Part shown: positions 24,967 to 33,061 of the stretch, in pieces
Numbering within the stretch: position 1 is the stretch's first letter
Layout: each line of letters starts with the position of its first letter
Assembly (NCBI GenBank): GCA_002363155.1
Contig: DEWH01000003.1
Coordinates: 27,727 to 77,330, forward strand
DNA length: 49,604 nt
DNA from: Ruminococcaceae bacterium UBA3215
Lineage (GTDB): Bacteria; Bacillota; Clostridia; Oscillospirales; Ruminococcaceae
Direction: 5' to 3'
Made by a program: the position numbers and the translations under genes
The notes under the pieces: generated by a model
Told to the model about the DNA's origin: nothing
Seen by the model: the letters and a program-made list of their open reading frames with translations, nothing else
Database searches by the model: none

Positions 24967-25650
24967 ATGGCACCAAAGGCAATGAGCATAATAAGTGATA
25001 CGATAGCGCTGTTCGGCGACGATCTGAACTTTACGGCGCTTACTCCCGCGTCGATAATCGCGGCGATGCTTTCATCGCTCCTGTGCGGAGTGATAATATA
25101 TCTTGTGTACCGCTTTTGCTACCGCGGAGTAGTGTACAGCGACAATTTCAACATACTGCTGGTGATGATAACATCTATAACGGGATTTATCATAATGACC
25201 ATAAGCTCGAACGTTGTACTGTCGCTCGGTATGGTGGGTGCGCTTTCTATCGTTCGTTTTCGTTCGGCGATAAAGGATCCGCTGGATATCGGATTCCTGT
25301 TCTGGTCTATCGCTTCCGGCATTACTGCGGGCGCGGGGCTGTACTTTGTGGCAATACTCGGCACGGTGCTGATAGCGGTGATATACATAGTGTTCTCTCT
25401 GCTGAAAAAGACGAAGCGCAACTACCTGCTTATCGTGCATTACACCGACGCTGCGGAAGATAACGTGAACGCAGTCCTCGGAGCAATGAAATACCGCCTC
25501 AAGAACAAATCAAAGACCGGCGACAGCAACGAGATCACGATAGAGATAAAGGTGAAGAACAACGACACCTCCGGACTCTCCCGCTTCAAAGGCATCGAGG
25601 GCGTAACGTCCGTTACCCTCCTTGAGTATAACGGCGAGTATATGAATTGA
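24967..25650 (+). CDS. DUF4956-family membrane protein
   Basis: A 227-residue protein (PF16316) with about four membrane helices between residues 25 and 145, the family's conserved block GMVGALSIVRFRSAIKDP near 91-108, and a soluble C-terminal domain of about 80 residues. The function of the family is not known. It is typically encoded beside VTC-domain proteins and CotH kinases, as here with VTC, though no CotH gene is present. GGAGG lies 8 bases before the ATG. It ends the plus-strand operon. Confidence 0.85.
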   Translation: MAPKAMSIISDTIALFGDDLNFTALTPASIIAAMLSSLLCGVIIYLVYRFCYRGVVYSDNFNILLVMITSITGFIIMTISSNVVLSLGMVGALSIVRFRSAIKDPLDIGFLFWSIASGITAGAGLYFVAILGTVLIAVIYIVFSLLKKTKRNYLLIVHYTDAAEDNVNAVLGAMKYRLKNKSKTGDSNEITIEIKVKNNDTSGLSRFKGIEGVTSVTLLEYNGEYMN

Positions 25651-25661
25651 AAGATCTGATA

Positions 25662-25683
25662 CTATATTTCTATCGAAATATAG
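25662..25683. terminator. Hairpin after DUF4956 gene
   Basis: Perfect 9-bp stem CTATATTTC / GAAATATAG with a TATC loop, 11 bases after the stop codon. It lacks a T-run, so terminator activity is only plausible. Confidence 0.45.
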
Positions 25684-25684
25684 A

Positions 25685-25760
25685 CAAATGCACAATTCAC
25701 AATGCATAATGCACAATTGTGGAGCGCGCTCTGCGCGCATATCTGAATCGTGACGAAATA
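25685..25760 (+). repeat. Truncated copy of MITE-like element (family 2)
   Basis: Begins with AATGCACAATTCACAATGCA-type end repeats, then GTGGAGCGCGC-tct-GCGCGC and CTGAATCGTGACGA, matching the left half of the element at 39674-39875. The right inverted end is absent. Confidence 0.65.
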
Positions 25761-25802
25761 CTTGATTTTGTCTGCGGATAGATACTAATGTAGTATGAGT
25801 GA

Positions 25803-25840
25803 TTTAAGAGAAGGGGCGCTGCAAGATGCAGCGCCCCTTC
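25803..25840 (+). repeat. Family 1 repeat core forming a convergent-gene hairpin
   Basis: TTTAAGAGAAGGGGCGCTGC begins the family 1 core. The stem GAAGGGGCGCTGC pairs over 13 bp with GCAGCGCCCCTTC (25810-25840, loop AAGAT). It separates the convergent DUF4956 and zinc-ribbon genes and may act as a bidirectional transcript end despite lacking T-runs. Confidence 0.6.
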
Positions 25841-25880
25841 TGTCACCTGACGGTTACGCAATGACTGGCCGACAGACTGA

Positions 25881-26738
25881 TTAATATGTAACAATGGGAA
25901 ATAAACCGATTATACGGGATTTATTATTATCTTTCCACCGCGAATAATCGCTGAATTCGCCGTTTTCGTTGATCTTCGGATAGTCAACGCTTTCGGCAAG
26001 CGTGTTATACGTCTCCTGCGAGAACGCACATGCCGTGCATCTCCCGTCATAAACTGCAATATGTATCGAAGCCTTGTTTATATCGGGAAGCTTATCCGCA
26101 AGAGCGAGAAGCAGTTCGTTTTCGCCGGACGGAGCCATCTTCACAACATCGTCATAGATGCCGGAAGCACTCTGCCCCCATGAAGAAGTCCCGTTGGAGA
26201 AGAAATTGTCCGGGTCTGCGGCACTTACAGTCCACTTCCCATTCACGGCTTTGATATCGAACTCCTGGAGCCGTCCCGGCTTCATGCCGAAGCCGGCGTT
26301 TTCGGCATCAACGAGAGAAAGACTCACAGTGCGCACTATCGTCGCAGCAACGGTATTCGCGCTCGTCTGTTTGCTCCGGTTCACATATCCGAGCATTGAC
26401 GGAACAAGTATCGCCGTCAGTACCAATGTCAGCAGCGTTCCTATCGCTCCTATTATCACCGCCGCGACCGACATTCCCTTTAAGCCGGCATTTCGCTTTG
26501 CAAGCCCTACAATTCCGAGGATAAGACCCACCGGCGCGAGAATGAATGAAAAGATGAATGCGCAGATCGCAAGCGCTGGACTTTTCGGGGGTTCCGGCTG
26601 ATAATACTGCTGCCGGTAAACCGGCTGCTGTACCGGCATCTGAGCGGCTGCAGGCGTGTCCGCAGGTGCGCCGCATTTTGTGCAGAACTTTGTGCCGTCG
26701 TCAAGCTGTGTTCCGCATTTTCCGCAAAAGAATGGCAT
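25881..26738 (-). CDS. Zinc-ribbon, DUF4190-like membrane protein with pilin-like segment
   Basis: A 285-residue protein. Residues 1-25 form a zinc ribbon with Cys5, Cys8, Cys19 and Cys22 (CGKC and CTKC). A Pro/Gln-rich linker follows, then two hydrophobic helices (about 55-80 and 88-110) resembling DUF4190, with the KGMSVAAVIIG stretch between. The next helix ends ILVPSMLGYVNRSKQTSANT, which resembles the N-terminal helix of type IV pilin-like proteins where the chain leaves the membrane. The C-terminal 150 residues are unassigned. It starts 14 bases after glnN with a GGAGG site, so it is probably in the glnN transcript. Confidence 0.68.
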   Translation of the reverse strand: MPFFCGKCGTQLDDGTKFCTKCGAPADTPAAAQMPVQQPVYRQQYYQPEPPKSPALAICAFIFSFILAPVGLILGIVGLAKRNAGLKGMSVAAVIIGAIGTLLTLVLTAILVPSMLGYVNRSKQTSANTVAATIVRTVSLSLVDAENAGFGMKPGRLQEFDIKAVNGKWTVSAADPDNFFSNGTSSWGQSASGIYDDVVKMAPSGENELLLALADKLPDINKASIHIAVYDGRCTACAFSQETYNTLAESVDYPKINENGEFSDYSRWKDNNKSRIIGLFPIVTY

Positions 26739-26752
26739 TTACAGCACCTCCG

Positions 26753-28876
26753 TTACTTTACGCTGAAAAGTATGTCGCCGTATGTCGGTACAGGCCAGAA
26801 GTCGTCGCCGACAAACGTTTCAAGCTCATCTACAACCGCGCGGATCTCGTTCATCTTCGCAAGCACCTTGTCGTGGAAGAATACGGCAGTCTCCTTCGCG
26901 TCGGAAAATGAAGAAGCCTGACCAAGAAGATCACAGAGCTCACCGCAGCTGCTTACCATTGCCTTTTCAAGCGCGGTCGCTCTTTCCGCAGTCTCTGTCT
27001 CAACGGCCGCATCGATACCGATGTTCTTCTTTGAAGCCGCGGTATCGCACAGGAACTTGATGAATGCCATTACCGCCGGTGCATACTGATGCTTGACCAT
27101 GTCGGTAACGGTGTGAGCTTCTATGTTTATCGTCTTGTAGTAGTTTTCGAGCAGTATCTCGGTTCTTGCGTGTATCTCGCGCTCGGAGAAGACCTTGTGA
27201 GCGGTGAACACCTTCATGCTCTTTTCGTCCTCAAAGTGAGGGATAGCGTCAACGGAAGAAACCAGGTTCGGAAGTCCGCGTCTCTCCGCTTCTCTGAGCC
27301 ATGCTTCGTCGTAAGCATTGCCGTTGAAGATTATGCGCCTGTGCTCTCTGAATGTGCGTGCAAGAAGCTCATGCAGAGCCTTCTCGAATGCATCGCGGTT
27401 AAAGGCTTCGCTGCCCTCGCTGGAAGCAAATTCAAGCTCATCTGCGAACTGCTTCAGCTCTTCGGCAACGATAGTGTTGAGAATGATGTTTGCAGTCGCA
27501 ACATTCTGTGACGAACCCACCATTCTGAACTCGAACTTGTTGCCGGTGAATGCAAAGGGAGAGGTCCTGTTGCGGTCTGTGGTGTCCTTCTTGAAGTGCG
27601 GGAGCGCAAGTACGCCGAGATCAAAGTCGGTGCTCTTCTTCGGCACCGTACCGCCGCTGATTATAGCTTCAACCACAGCGTCAAGCTCCTCACCGAGGAA
27701 TACGGATACAACAGCGGGAGGCGCTTCATTTCCGCCGAGACGGTGATCATTTCCGGCAGTCGCCACGGAAAGGCGCAGGAGCTCCGGATATTCGTCAACG
27801 CTCTTTATTACTGCGGCAAGGAACGTGAGGAACTGCACATTCTCCATAGGCGACTTGCCGGGATTGAGCAGGTTCTGTCCGTCATCGGTGGAAAGCGCCC
27901 AGTTATCATGCTTTCCGGAGCCGTTCACACCGTCGAAAGGCTTTTCATGCAGGAGACATACCATACCGTGACGGAGCGCTGTTTTCTGCATAACTTCCAT
28001 AGTGAGCTGGTTCTGATCTGCCGCGGCATTGGCGCTGGAGAAAATCGGCGCCATTTCGTGCTGTGCGGGTGCCACTTCGTTATGTTCGGTCTTTGACATT
28101 ACTCCGAGTCTCCAGAGCGCGTCGTCGAGATCGCGCATATATGTGTGAACACGGCTGTTGATTGCGCCGAAGTAATGATCGTCCATTTCCTGACCTTTGA
28201 GCGGAGGTGCGCCGAAGAGCGTTCTTCCGGTATAGATAAGATCCTTGCGCTTTTCGTAAACGGACTTGTCGATAAGGAAGTATTCCTGCTCCGCGCCGAC
28301 AGTAGCGATAACACGCTTGGAGGAAGTATTGCCGAAAAGACGGAGTATTCTCATCGCCTGATCGGAGAGTGCGTCCATTGAGCGCAGGAGCGGTGTTTTC
28401 TTGTCAAGGGCTTCACCTGTGTAGGAGCAGAAGGCGGTAGGGATATAGAGGGTACCGTCCTTGATGAATGCATAGGAAGTCGGATCCCATGCCGTATATC
28501 CGCGGGCTTCAAATGTAGCGCGGATACCGCCGGAGGGGAATGACGAAGCGTCCGGCTCGCCCTTTACGAGCTCCTTGCCGGAGAACTCCATTATTACCGC
28601 GCCGTCGCCGGTAGGTGCAATAAAGCTGTCGTGCTTTTCGGCAGTGATATTTGTCATAGGCTGGAACCAGTGGGTGTAGTGAGTAGCGCCCTTCTCCACT
28701 GCCCAGTCCTTCATTGCCGCGGCAACGCTCTCCGCTATGGAGCTGTCCAGCTCGCGGTTGGAGTTCATAGTCGCTTTCAGCTTTCTGAACACCTCTTTCG
28801 GAAGTCTCTGACGCATCGTGGATTCGTCAAATACATCATCTCCGAATATTCTTGCAACATCTGTCTTTTCGTTCAT
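26753..28876 (-). CDS. glnN: Glutamine synthetase, type III
   Basis: ATP-dependent ammonia assimilation into glutamine. The 707 residues match GSIII, a form common in Bacteroides and Ruminococcus and distinct from the roughly 440-470-residue GSI. The N-terminal GSIII region includes HYTHWFQPMTNITAEKHDSF and the active-site strands include ATVGAEQEYFLID, EVAPAQHEMAPIFS, GSGKHDNWAL and NDHRLGGNEAPP. The ATG at 28876 has AGGAGG 9 bases before it. Its leader carries a consensus promoter followed by a terminator-like hairpin, suggesting control by early termination. A zinc-ribbon membrane protein gene follows. Confidence 0.97.
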   Translation of the reverse strand: MNEKTDVARIFGDDVFDESTMRQRLPKEVFRKLKATMNSNRELDSSIAESVAAAMKDWAVEKGATHYTHWFQPMTNITAEKHDSFIAPTGDGAVIMEFSGKELVKGEPDASSFPSGGIRATFEARGYTAWDPTSYAFIKDGTLYIPTAFCSYTGEALDKKTPLLRSMDALSDQAMRILRLFGNTSSKRVIATVGAEQEYFLIDKSVYEKRKDLIYTGRTLFGAPPLKGQEMDDHYFGAINSRVHTYMRDLDDALWRLGVMSKTEHNEVAPAQHEMAPIFSSANAAADQNQLTMEVMQKTALRHGMVCLLHEKPFDGVNGSGKHDNWALSTDDGQNLLNPGKSPMENVQFLTFLAAVIKSVDEYPELLRLSVATAGNDHRLGGNEAPPAVVSVFLGEELDAVVEAIISGGTVPKKSTDFDLGVLALPHFKKDTTDRNRTSPFAFTGNKFEFRMVGSSQNVATANIILNTIVAEELKQFADELEFASSEGSEAFNRDAFEKALHELLARTFREHRRIIFNGNAYDEAWLREAERRGLPNLVSSVDAIPHFEDEKSMKVFTAHKVFSEREIHARTEILLENYYKTINIEAHTVTDMVKHQYAPAVMAFIKFLCDTAASKKNIGIDAAVETETAERATALEKAMVSSCGELCDLLGQASSFSDAKETAVFFHDKVLAKMNEIRAVVDELETFVGDDFWPVPTYGDILFSVK

Positions 28877-28924
28877 TTCGGTTTTCCTCCTGTATATATG
28901 TTGGCTGAAAATATCTTTTCGGAT

Positions 28925-28963
28925 AAAAAAGGCGTTCCGGCACAGTTACCCCATACCGGAACG
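28925..28963 (-). terminator. Terminator-like hairpin in the glnN leader
   Basis: On the minus strand CGTTCCGG pairs with CCGGAACG (8 bp, 15-base loop) and is followed by CCTTTTTTATCC. It lies downstream of the glnN promoter and 49 bases before the glnN ATG, so it could end both read-through from the ACP operon and glnN transcription itself. Confidence 0.75.
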
Positions 28964-28980
28964 TCATTGTTCACTGTTAT

Positions 28981-29009
28981 ATTATATTACATTGCGGCAC
29001 ATTTGTCAA
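28981..29009 (-). promoter_or_regulatory. Consensus promoter of glnN
   Basis: Perfect TTGACA (29004-29009), 17 bases, perfect TATAAT (28981-28986). It lies between the stop codon of the ACP gene (29018) and the leader hairpin. The predicted start is near 28974. Confidence 0.85.
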
Positions 29010-29017
29010 CTGTTTTT

Positions 29018-29260
29018 TCAAAGTTTTGTGCCGCGAGCCTTTATGATCTCTGCCATTTCTCCGACATTACCCATTCCGGAGACTTCGCCCATTGTGAATT
29101 TCACGCCGAACTCGTCCTCTACTGCGGACATGAGGGTGATGTGGCTGAGGCTGTCCCAGTCGTCGATATCATCGGCTGTGGTATCCTCATCTATCTCGAT
29201 GCTGTCATCGTCAAAAAAGTCTCTGAACAGCTCTGTAAGGCGCTTGTAGATCTTATCCAT
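29018..29260 (-). CDS. Discrete acyl carrier protein
   Basis: An 80-residue acidic four-helix carrier protein. DDWDSLSHITLM contains the DSL motif whose Ser37 would carry 4'-phosphopantetheine. It starts 16 bases after the stop of the PaaK-type ligase gene, with no fatty-acid synthesis genes nearby, so it is probably a dedicated carrier rather than the housekeeping AcpP. The most direct hypothesis is that the ligase loads its acyl group onto this protein. That is inference; a role with the FkbH-like protein 8 kb away is another option. Confidence 0.88.
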   Translation of the reverse strand: MDKIYKRLTELFRDFFDDDSIEIDEDTTADDIDDWDSLSHITLMSAVEDEFGVKFTMGEVSGMGNVGEMAEIIKARGTKL

Positions 29261-29276
29261 TGCTTTCTTCTCCTCT

Positions 29277-30602
29277 TTACTTCTCTACCGAGAATGTTGC
29301 AGTCTCTTTCGGGCGGTTGTCGATAACTCGCTTTGCCTTGCCGGCTGTACGCTCGATCGACTTGGGCTCAACGAGAGAGACCTTTGTGCTTATGCCGAGA
29401 ACGGTCTTGAGATCGTGATGCACACGGTTGCGGAGAGCCTCTACTTCTCTGTAATCGGTAAGCAGAGAAGCGTCTGCGAGTTCGACTTTGACTTCGAGGT
29501 TATCGGCGGAGCCTTCGCGTCCTACAACGAGCTGATAATGGGGCGCAATCTCCGGAATTACCATGAGCACGCTCTCTATCTGGGACGGGAACACATTTAC
29601 GCCGCGGATCTTCAGCATATCGTCAGTACGTCCGGTAGGCTTCATCATACGCGCGTGTGTTCTTCCGCACTTGCAGGGTTCGTATGTTATGGAGGTGATA
29701 TCGTGTGTCTTGTATCTGAGCACGGGCAGACCTTCCTTGTCGAGAGTGGTGACAACAAGTTCACCGCTCTGACCTTCGGGGAGATTCTCACCGGTGGAGG
29801 GGTCAATGATCTCGGGGAGGAAGTGATCCTCGTTGAAGTGCATACCGCAGCGCTCTGTGCATTCGCCGGAAACTCCGGGTCCCATAAGCTCGCTCATACC
29901 GTAGTTATCGGTTACGAACATGTGAAGCTTGCTTTCGATCTGATCGCGCATTTCGGGTGTGCAGCCTTCGGAGCCGAGGAGTCCGAGGCGAAGCTTGATC
30001 TCTTCGGGCTTTATGCCGACTTCTTCCATGACCTCGCCGATACGCAGGGCGTAGGAAGGCGTGGATACAAGGGCGGTGGTGCCGAAGTCGCGCATCATCA
30101 TCACAGTCTTTTCGGTATTGCCGGAGGAGCTTGGAACAACAGCCGCGCCGAGCTTTTCAAGACCGTAGTGCAGTCCGAGCGCACCGGTGAACAGACCGTA
30201 GCCGAAGCAGATCTGAACTATATCGTCGGGAGTAGCGCCGGCAGCGCAGATTATACGCGCCATGCAGTCACTCCACATATCGAGGTCATTCTTGGTGTAG
30301 CCGACAACAGTAGGCTTTCCGGTAGTTCCGGAAGATGCGTGGATACGCACGATATCCTTCATAGGTACAGCGAACATACCGAAGGGGTAGTTGTCGCGGA
30401 AGTCCTCTTTTGTGGTGAACGGGATATACTTTATATCGCTGAGGGTCTTGATCTTTGTGGGATCGAAGCCCGCCTTGTCAAACTTGTCCTTGTAGAGCTT
30501 AACATTCTCGTAGCAGTAAACTGCTGTCTTTTTCAGCTTTTCAAGCTGTATCTTCTCGATATCGCTTCTCGGCATGGTTTCTGCCGTCTTGTCAAAAAAC
30601 AT
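29277..30602 (-). CDS. Phenylacetate-CoA ligase family (PaaK-like) adenylate-forming enzyme
   Basis: A 441-residue ANL-superfamily enzyme that activates a carboxylic acid as an acyl-adenylate and transfers it to a thiol. The P-loop IHASSGTTGKPTVVGYT is near residues 88-104, the adenylation core DNYGMSELMGPG is near 230 and the hinge and C-terminal domain show TGRTDDMLKIRGVNVFPSQ. The acid substrate is not predictable; aryl acetates and indole acetates are common for the family. The ATG at 30602 follows GGAGG by 8 bases. It lies downstream of a sodium:solute symporter gene and directly upstream of an acyl carrier protein. Confidence 0.9.
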   Translation of the reverse strand: MFFDKTAETMPRSDIEKIQLEKLKKTAVYCYENVKLYKDKFDKAGFDPTKIKTLSDIKYIPFTTKEDFRDNYPFGMFAVPMKDIVRIHASSGTTGKPTVVGYTKNDLDMWSDCMARIICAAGATPDDIVQICFGYGLFTGALGLHYGLEKLGAAVVPSSSGNTEKTVMMMRDFGTTALVSTPSYALRIGEVMEEVGIKPEEIKLRLGLLGSEGCTPEMRDQIESKLHMFVTDNYGMSELMGPGVSGECTERCGMHFNEDHFLPEIIDPSTGENLPEGQSGELVVTTLDKEGLPVLRYKTHDITSITYEPCKCGRTHARMMKPTGRTDDMLKIRGVNVFPSQIESVLMVIPEIAPHYQLVVGREGSADNLEVKVELADASLLTDYREVEALRNRVHHDLKTVLGISTKVSLVEPKSIERTAGKAKRVIDNRPKETATFSVEK

Positions 30603-30639
30603 TTCATTTCCTCCATTTATATAGTATAGTCTCTTCAAA

Positions 30640-30695
30640 GGCGCTTACGCGCTTTGCCCTACGCGGGCGGCGGGGAACGCCCCGCGGCGAAATCC
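30640..30695 (-). repeat. Dispersed double-hairpin repeat, family 3
   Basis: GCGC-ttac-GCGC, then the core GCGGGGAACGCCCCGC within CGGCGGGGAACGCCCCGCGG. It shares order and core with 11647-11700. It lies between the symporter and the ligase genes and may act on their shared mRNA. Confidence 0.5.
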
Positions 30696-30730
30696 GTAAA
30701 ACGGAACCTGACACGATCCGGAAAAGACCG

Positions 30731-32401
30731 TTATTTTTTCTTCTTTTTCTTGTTCTTCTTTCCGCTGTTTGAGGGTTTTCCGGAAGCGGCAGCCGAAACT
30801 GCTTTTGCCGGTGCATCTTCAGCATAACCCACAATTTCGGTTCCTGCTGTGATAGCTTCGCGCTGCTGAACTACGACGCGCTTGTCGTAGCAGCTGAATA
30901 TCCTATCGGTGTCGGCTTTCTTAAGCTTGGGAGTGATAAGGCTCACCACAGGTACGATTATAAGCGAGCATACCATTGTGAATGCGCCGAGGTTTACCGG
31001 AGATGCGACCGTAAATCCGAGGAACGTTCCGGAAAGCATTCCCATAGAGCCGAGGATAAGATGCAGCACAGTTACACCGATGCCGAACGCGAAACTTACC
31101 CATACACTCGCTCTTGTGGTCTTTTTCCAGAAAAGTCCGTAGAGGAACGGCGCTAAGAATGCACCCGCAAGCGCACCCCACGAATAACCCATAAGATCGG
31201 ATATGAGCGCGTTCTTGTTAAGCGCGATAACTACGGAGATAACAAGGAATACCGCTACGAAAACACGAAGCACTATAAGCTGCTTCTTTTCGTCCAGCTT
31301 TCCTTTCATCATCGGCTTGATAAGGTCAAGTGTTATCGATGAGCTCGATGTAAGTACAAGAGAAGAAAGTGTGGACATCGAAGCCGAAAGGACAAGAACA
31401 ACGACTATACCGATAAGAAGATCGGGGAGCTTTTCAAGCATCGACGGGATAATCGAGTCAAATCCGCTCACAGGATTTCCGTTTGCATCGGGCTCAACGA
31501 ATATACGCCCGAAACCGCCGAGGAAGTAGCAGCCTCCTGCCACAACGAAAGCGAAGATCGTGGAGACAATGGTTCCGGATTTGATCGAACGCTCGTCCTT
31601 GATAGTGTAGAACTTCGTGACCATCTGCGGAAGTCCCCATGTACCAAGCGAAGTCAGTATCACAACGCCGAGCAGGTTGATCGGATCCGGTCCGAAGAAG
31701 CTTGCATACGCGCCCTGCATCCCCGCAAGCACGCCCTTGTCATTGGGTATCTGCGACATCTGGTTGAGGGCTTCATAGAATCCGCCCTTGCTGTTGAGGG
31801 TAGCGATAACTACGGCAGCTATTCCCACAAGCATTATTATGCCCTGCACAAAGTCGTTGTAAGCCGTTGCCTTATATCCGCCGAGTATTACATAGACCGC
31901 GGTAACCACTGCCATTGCTATGACGCATACAGCGTAATCTATCTGGAATACCATTTCAAACAGCCTCGAAAGACCGTTGTAAACGGAAGCGGTATATGGG
32001 ATAAGGAAGATGAAAACGATGATCGCCGCAACTATCTTGAGCGCTTTGCTGAGATAGCGCTTCTCGAAAAATTCCGGCATTGTCGCGCTTTCGAGGTGTT
32101 TCGACATAACGCGGGTGCGTCTTCCCATGAGCGCCCATGCCATAAGCGAGCCGATAAGGCAGTTCCCTATGCCGACCCATGTGGACGAAATGCCGAAGTT
32201 CCAGCCGAACTTTCCTGCATAGCCTACGAATATGACCGCCGAGAAGTAACTTGTTCCGTAAGCGAAAGCCGTTATCCACGGACCTACCGAGCGTCCGCCG
32301 AGGACATAGTCGTTTACGGTGTTCGCCTTTCTGTTGCAGTAAATACCGATGCCGACCGCGACTGCGATATACAGCACAAGTATTGTGATAATGATTGGCA
32401 T
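30731..32401 (-). CDS. Sodium:solute symporter (SSS family)
   Basis: A 556-residue secondary transporter with about 13 membrane helices. Family landmarks are VNDYVLGGRSVGPW near 29-42, the AFAYGTSYFSAVIFVGYAG helix, GGYKATAYNDFVQG near 175 and the sodium-site helix LVLSASMSTLSSLVLTSSSS near 335-355. The tail is Lys-rich (GKKNKKKKKK). The substrate is unknown. As the next genes encode a PaaK-type ligase and an ACP, uptake of an organic acid is a reasonable guess. It has a perfect consensus promoter. Confidence 0.88.
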   Translation of the reverse strand: MPIIITILVLYIAVAVGIGIYCNRKANTVNDYVLGGRSVGPWITAFAYGTSYFSAVIFVGYAGKFGWNFGISSTWVGIGNCLIGSLMAWALMGRRTRVMSKHLESATMPEFFEKRYLSKALKIVAAIIVFIFLIPYTASVYNGLSRLFEMVFQIDYAVCVIAMAVVTAVYVILGGYKATAYNDFVQGIIMLVGIAAVVIATLNSKGGFYEALNQMSQIPNDKGVLAGMQGAYASFFGPDPINLLGVVILTSLGTWGLPQMVTKFYTIKDERSIKSGTIVSTIFAFVVAGGCYFLGGFGRIFVEPDANGNPVSGFDSIIPSMLEKLPDLLIGIVVVLVLSASMSTLSSLVLTSSSSITLDLIKPMMKGKLDEKKQLIVLRVFVAVFLVISVVIALNKNALISDLMGYSWGALAGAFLAPFLYGLFWKKTTRASVWVSFAFGIGVTVLHLILGSMGMLSGTFLGFTVASPVNLGAFTMVCSLIIVPVVSLITPKLKKADTDRIFSCYDKRVVVQQREAITAGTEIVGYAEDAPAKAVSAAASGKPSNSGKKNKKKKKK

Positions 32402-32463
32402 GATATGCTCTCCTTTAAAGTTACGCTGCTTTTTTGTAACGTCGCATTTTTGCGCTAAAGCAT

Positions 32464-32492
32464 ATTATACCTTTTTTTTCGGCGTTTGTCAA
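32464..32492 (-). promoter_or_regulatory. Consensus promoter of the symporter operon
   Basis: Perfect TTGACA (32487-32492), 17 bases, perfect TATAAT (32464-32469). The predicted leader of about 55 bases holds a small GTTAC/GTAAC hairpin and an AAAGGAGAG ribosome site. Confidence 0.85.
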
Positions 32493-32511
32493 TAGTAAAA
32501 AACTACAACTA

Positions 32512-33051
32512 TCACATTTTACCGCCCATAAAACTGTTGAACCATGCGCGCTCCCCGAACGGCATCTTTTTCGGCGGCTTTCCGTCCTCCTCTGCCGGTA
32601 TGCCGACAGGAAGAAAGCATACAAGCTCATACCCCTCCGGCACACCCAGCATCTCCGCCATTTTATCGCATATCCTGTCATCATCGGTGATATGCCCCTC
32701 GTACCAGCAGCTCCGGTAACCGAGTGCAGTTGCCGCAAGCAGCATATTCATTATCGCCGCGGAGTAGTCCTGTACAGCGAAGCACTTGTCCCTGTATGCG
32801 TTTATGCGCTGCGAAAGAACGCATATCGCCGCAGTAGCCGTCTCCGCCACAGGCGGGTCTATAACTCCGAGCAGTTTCTTCATCACCGCCGGATCATCGG
32901 CTGCGATCAGACTCACCGTCTGCCTGTTGCAGCCGGAAGGTGCCGCAAGCCCCGCCCGCATTATCTTTTCAAGATCGTCACGCGGTACCGGCACAGGCTT
33001 GTACTTCCCCCGGTAGCTGCGTCTGCTCTCAATTGCTTCAAACACTTCCAT
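32512..33051 (-). CDS. Nitroreductase-family protein
   Basis: A 179-residue FMN-dependent oxidoreductase-like protein. It starts with the family's EAIESRRSYRGKY helix (FMN phosphate binding) and has AAPSGCNRQTV near 37-47 and AIMNMLLAATALGYRSCWYE near 100-119. The substrate is unknown. The ATG at 33051 follows GAGG by 8 bases; a GTG 9 bases upstream is less likely. It is the last gene of the rhaB operon. Confidence 0.85.
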   Translation of the reverse strand: MEVFEAIESRRSYRGKYKPVPVPRDDLEKIMRAGLAAPSGCNRQTVSLIAADDPAVMKKLLGVIDPPVAETATAAICVLSQRINAYRDKCFAVQDYSAAIMNMLLAATALGYRSCWYEGHITDDDRICDKMAEMLGVPEGYELVCFLPVGIPAEEDGKPPKKMPFGERAWFNSFMGGKM

Positions 33052-33061
33052 TCCCGTCACC

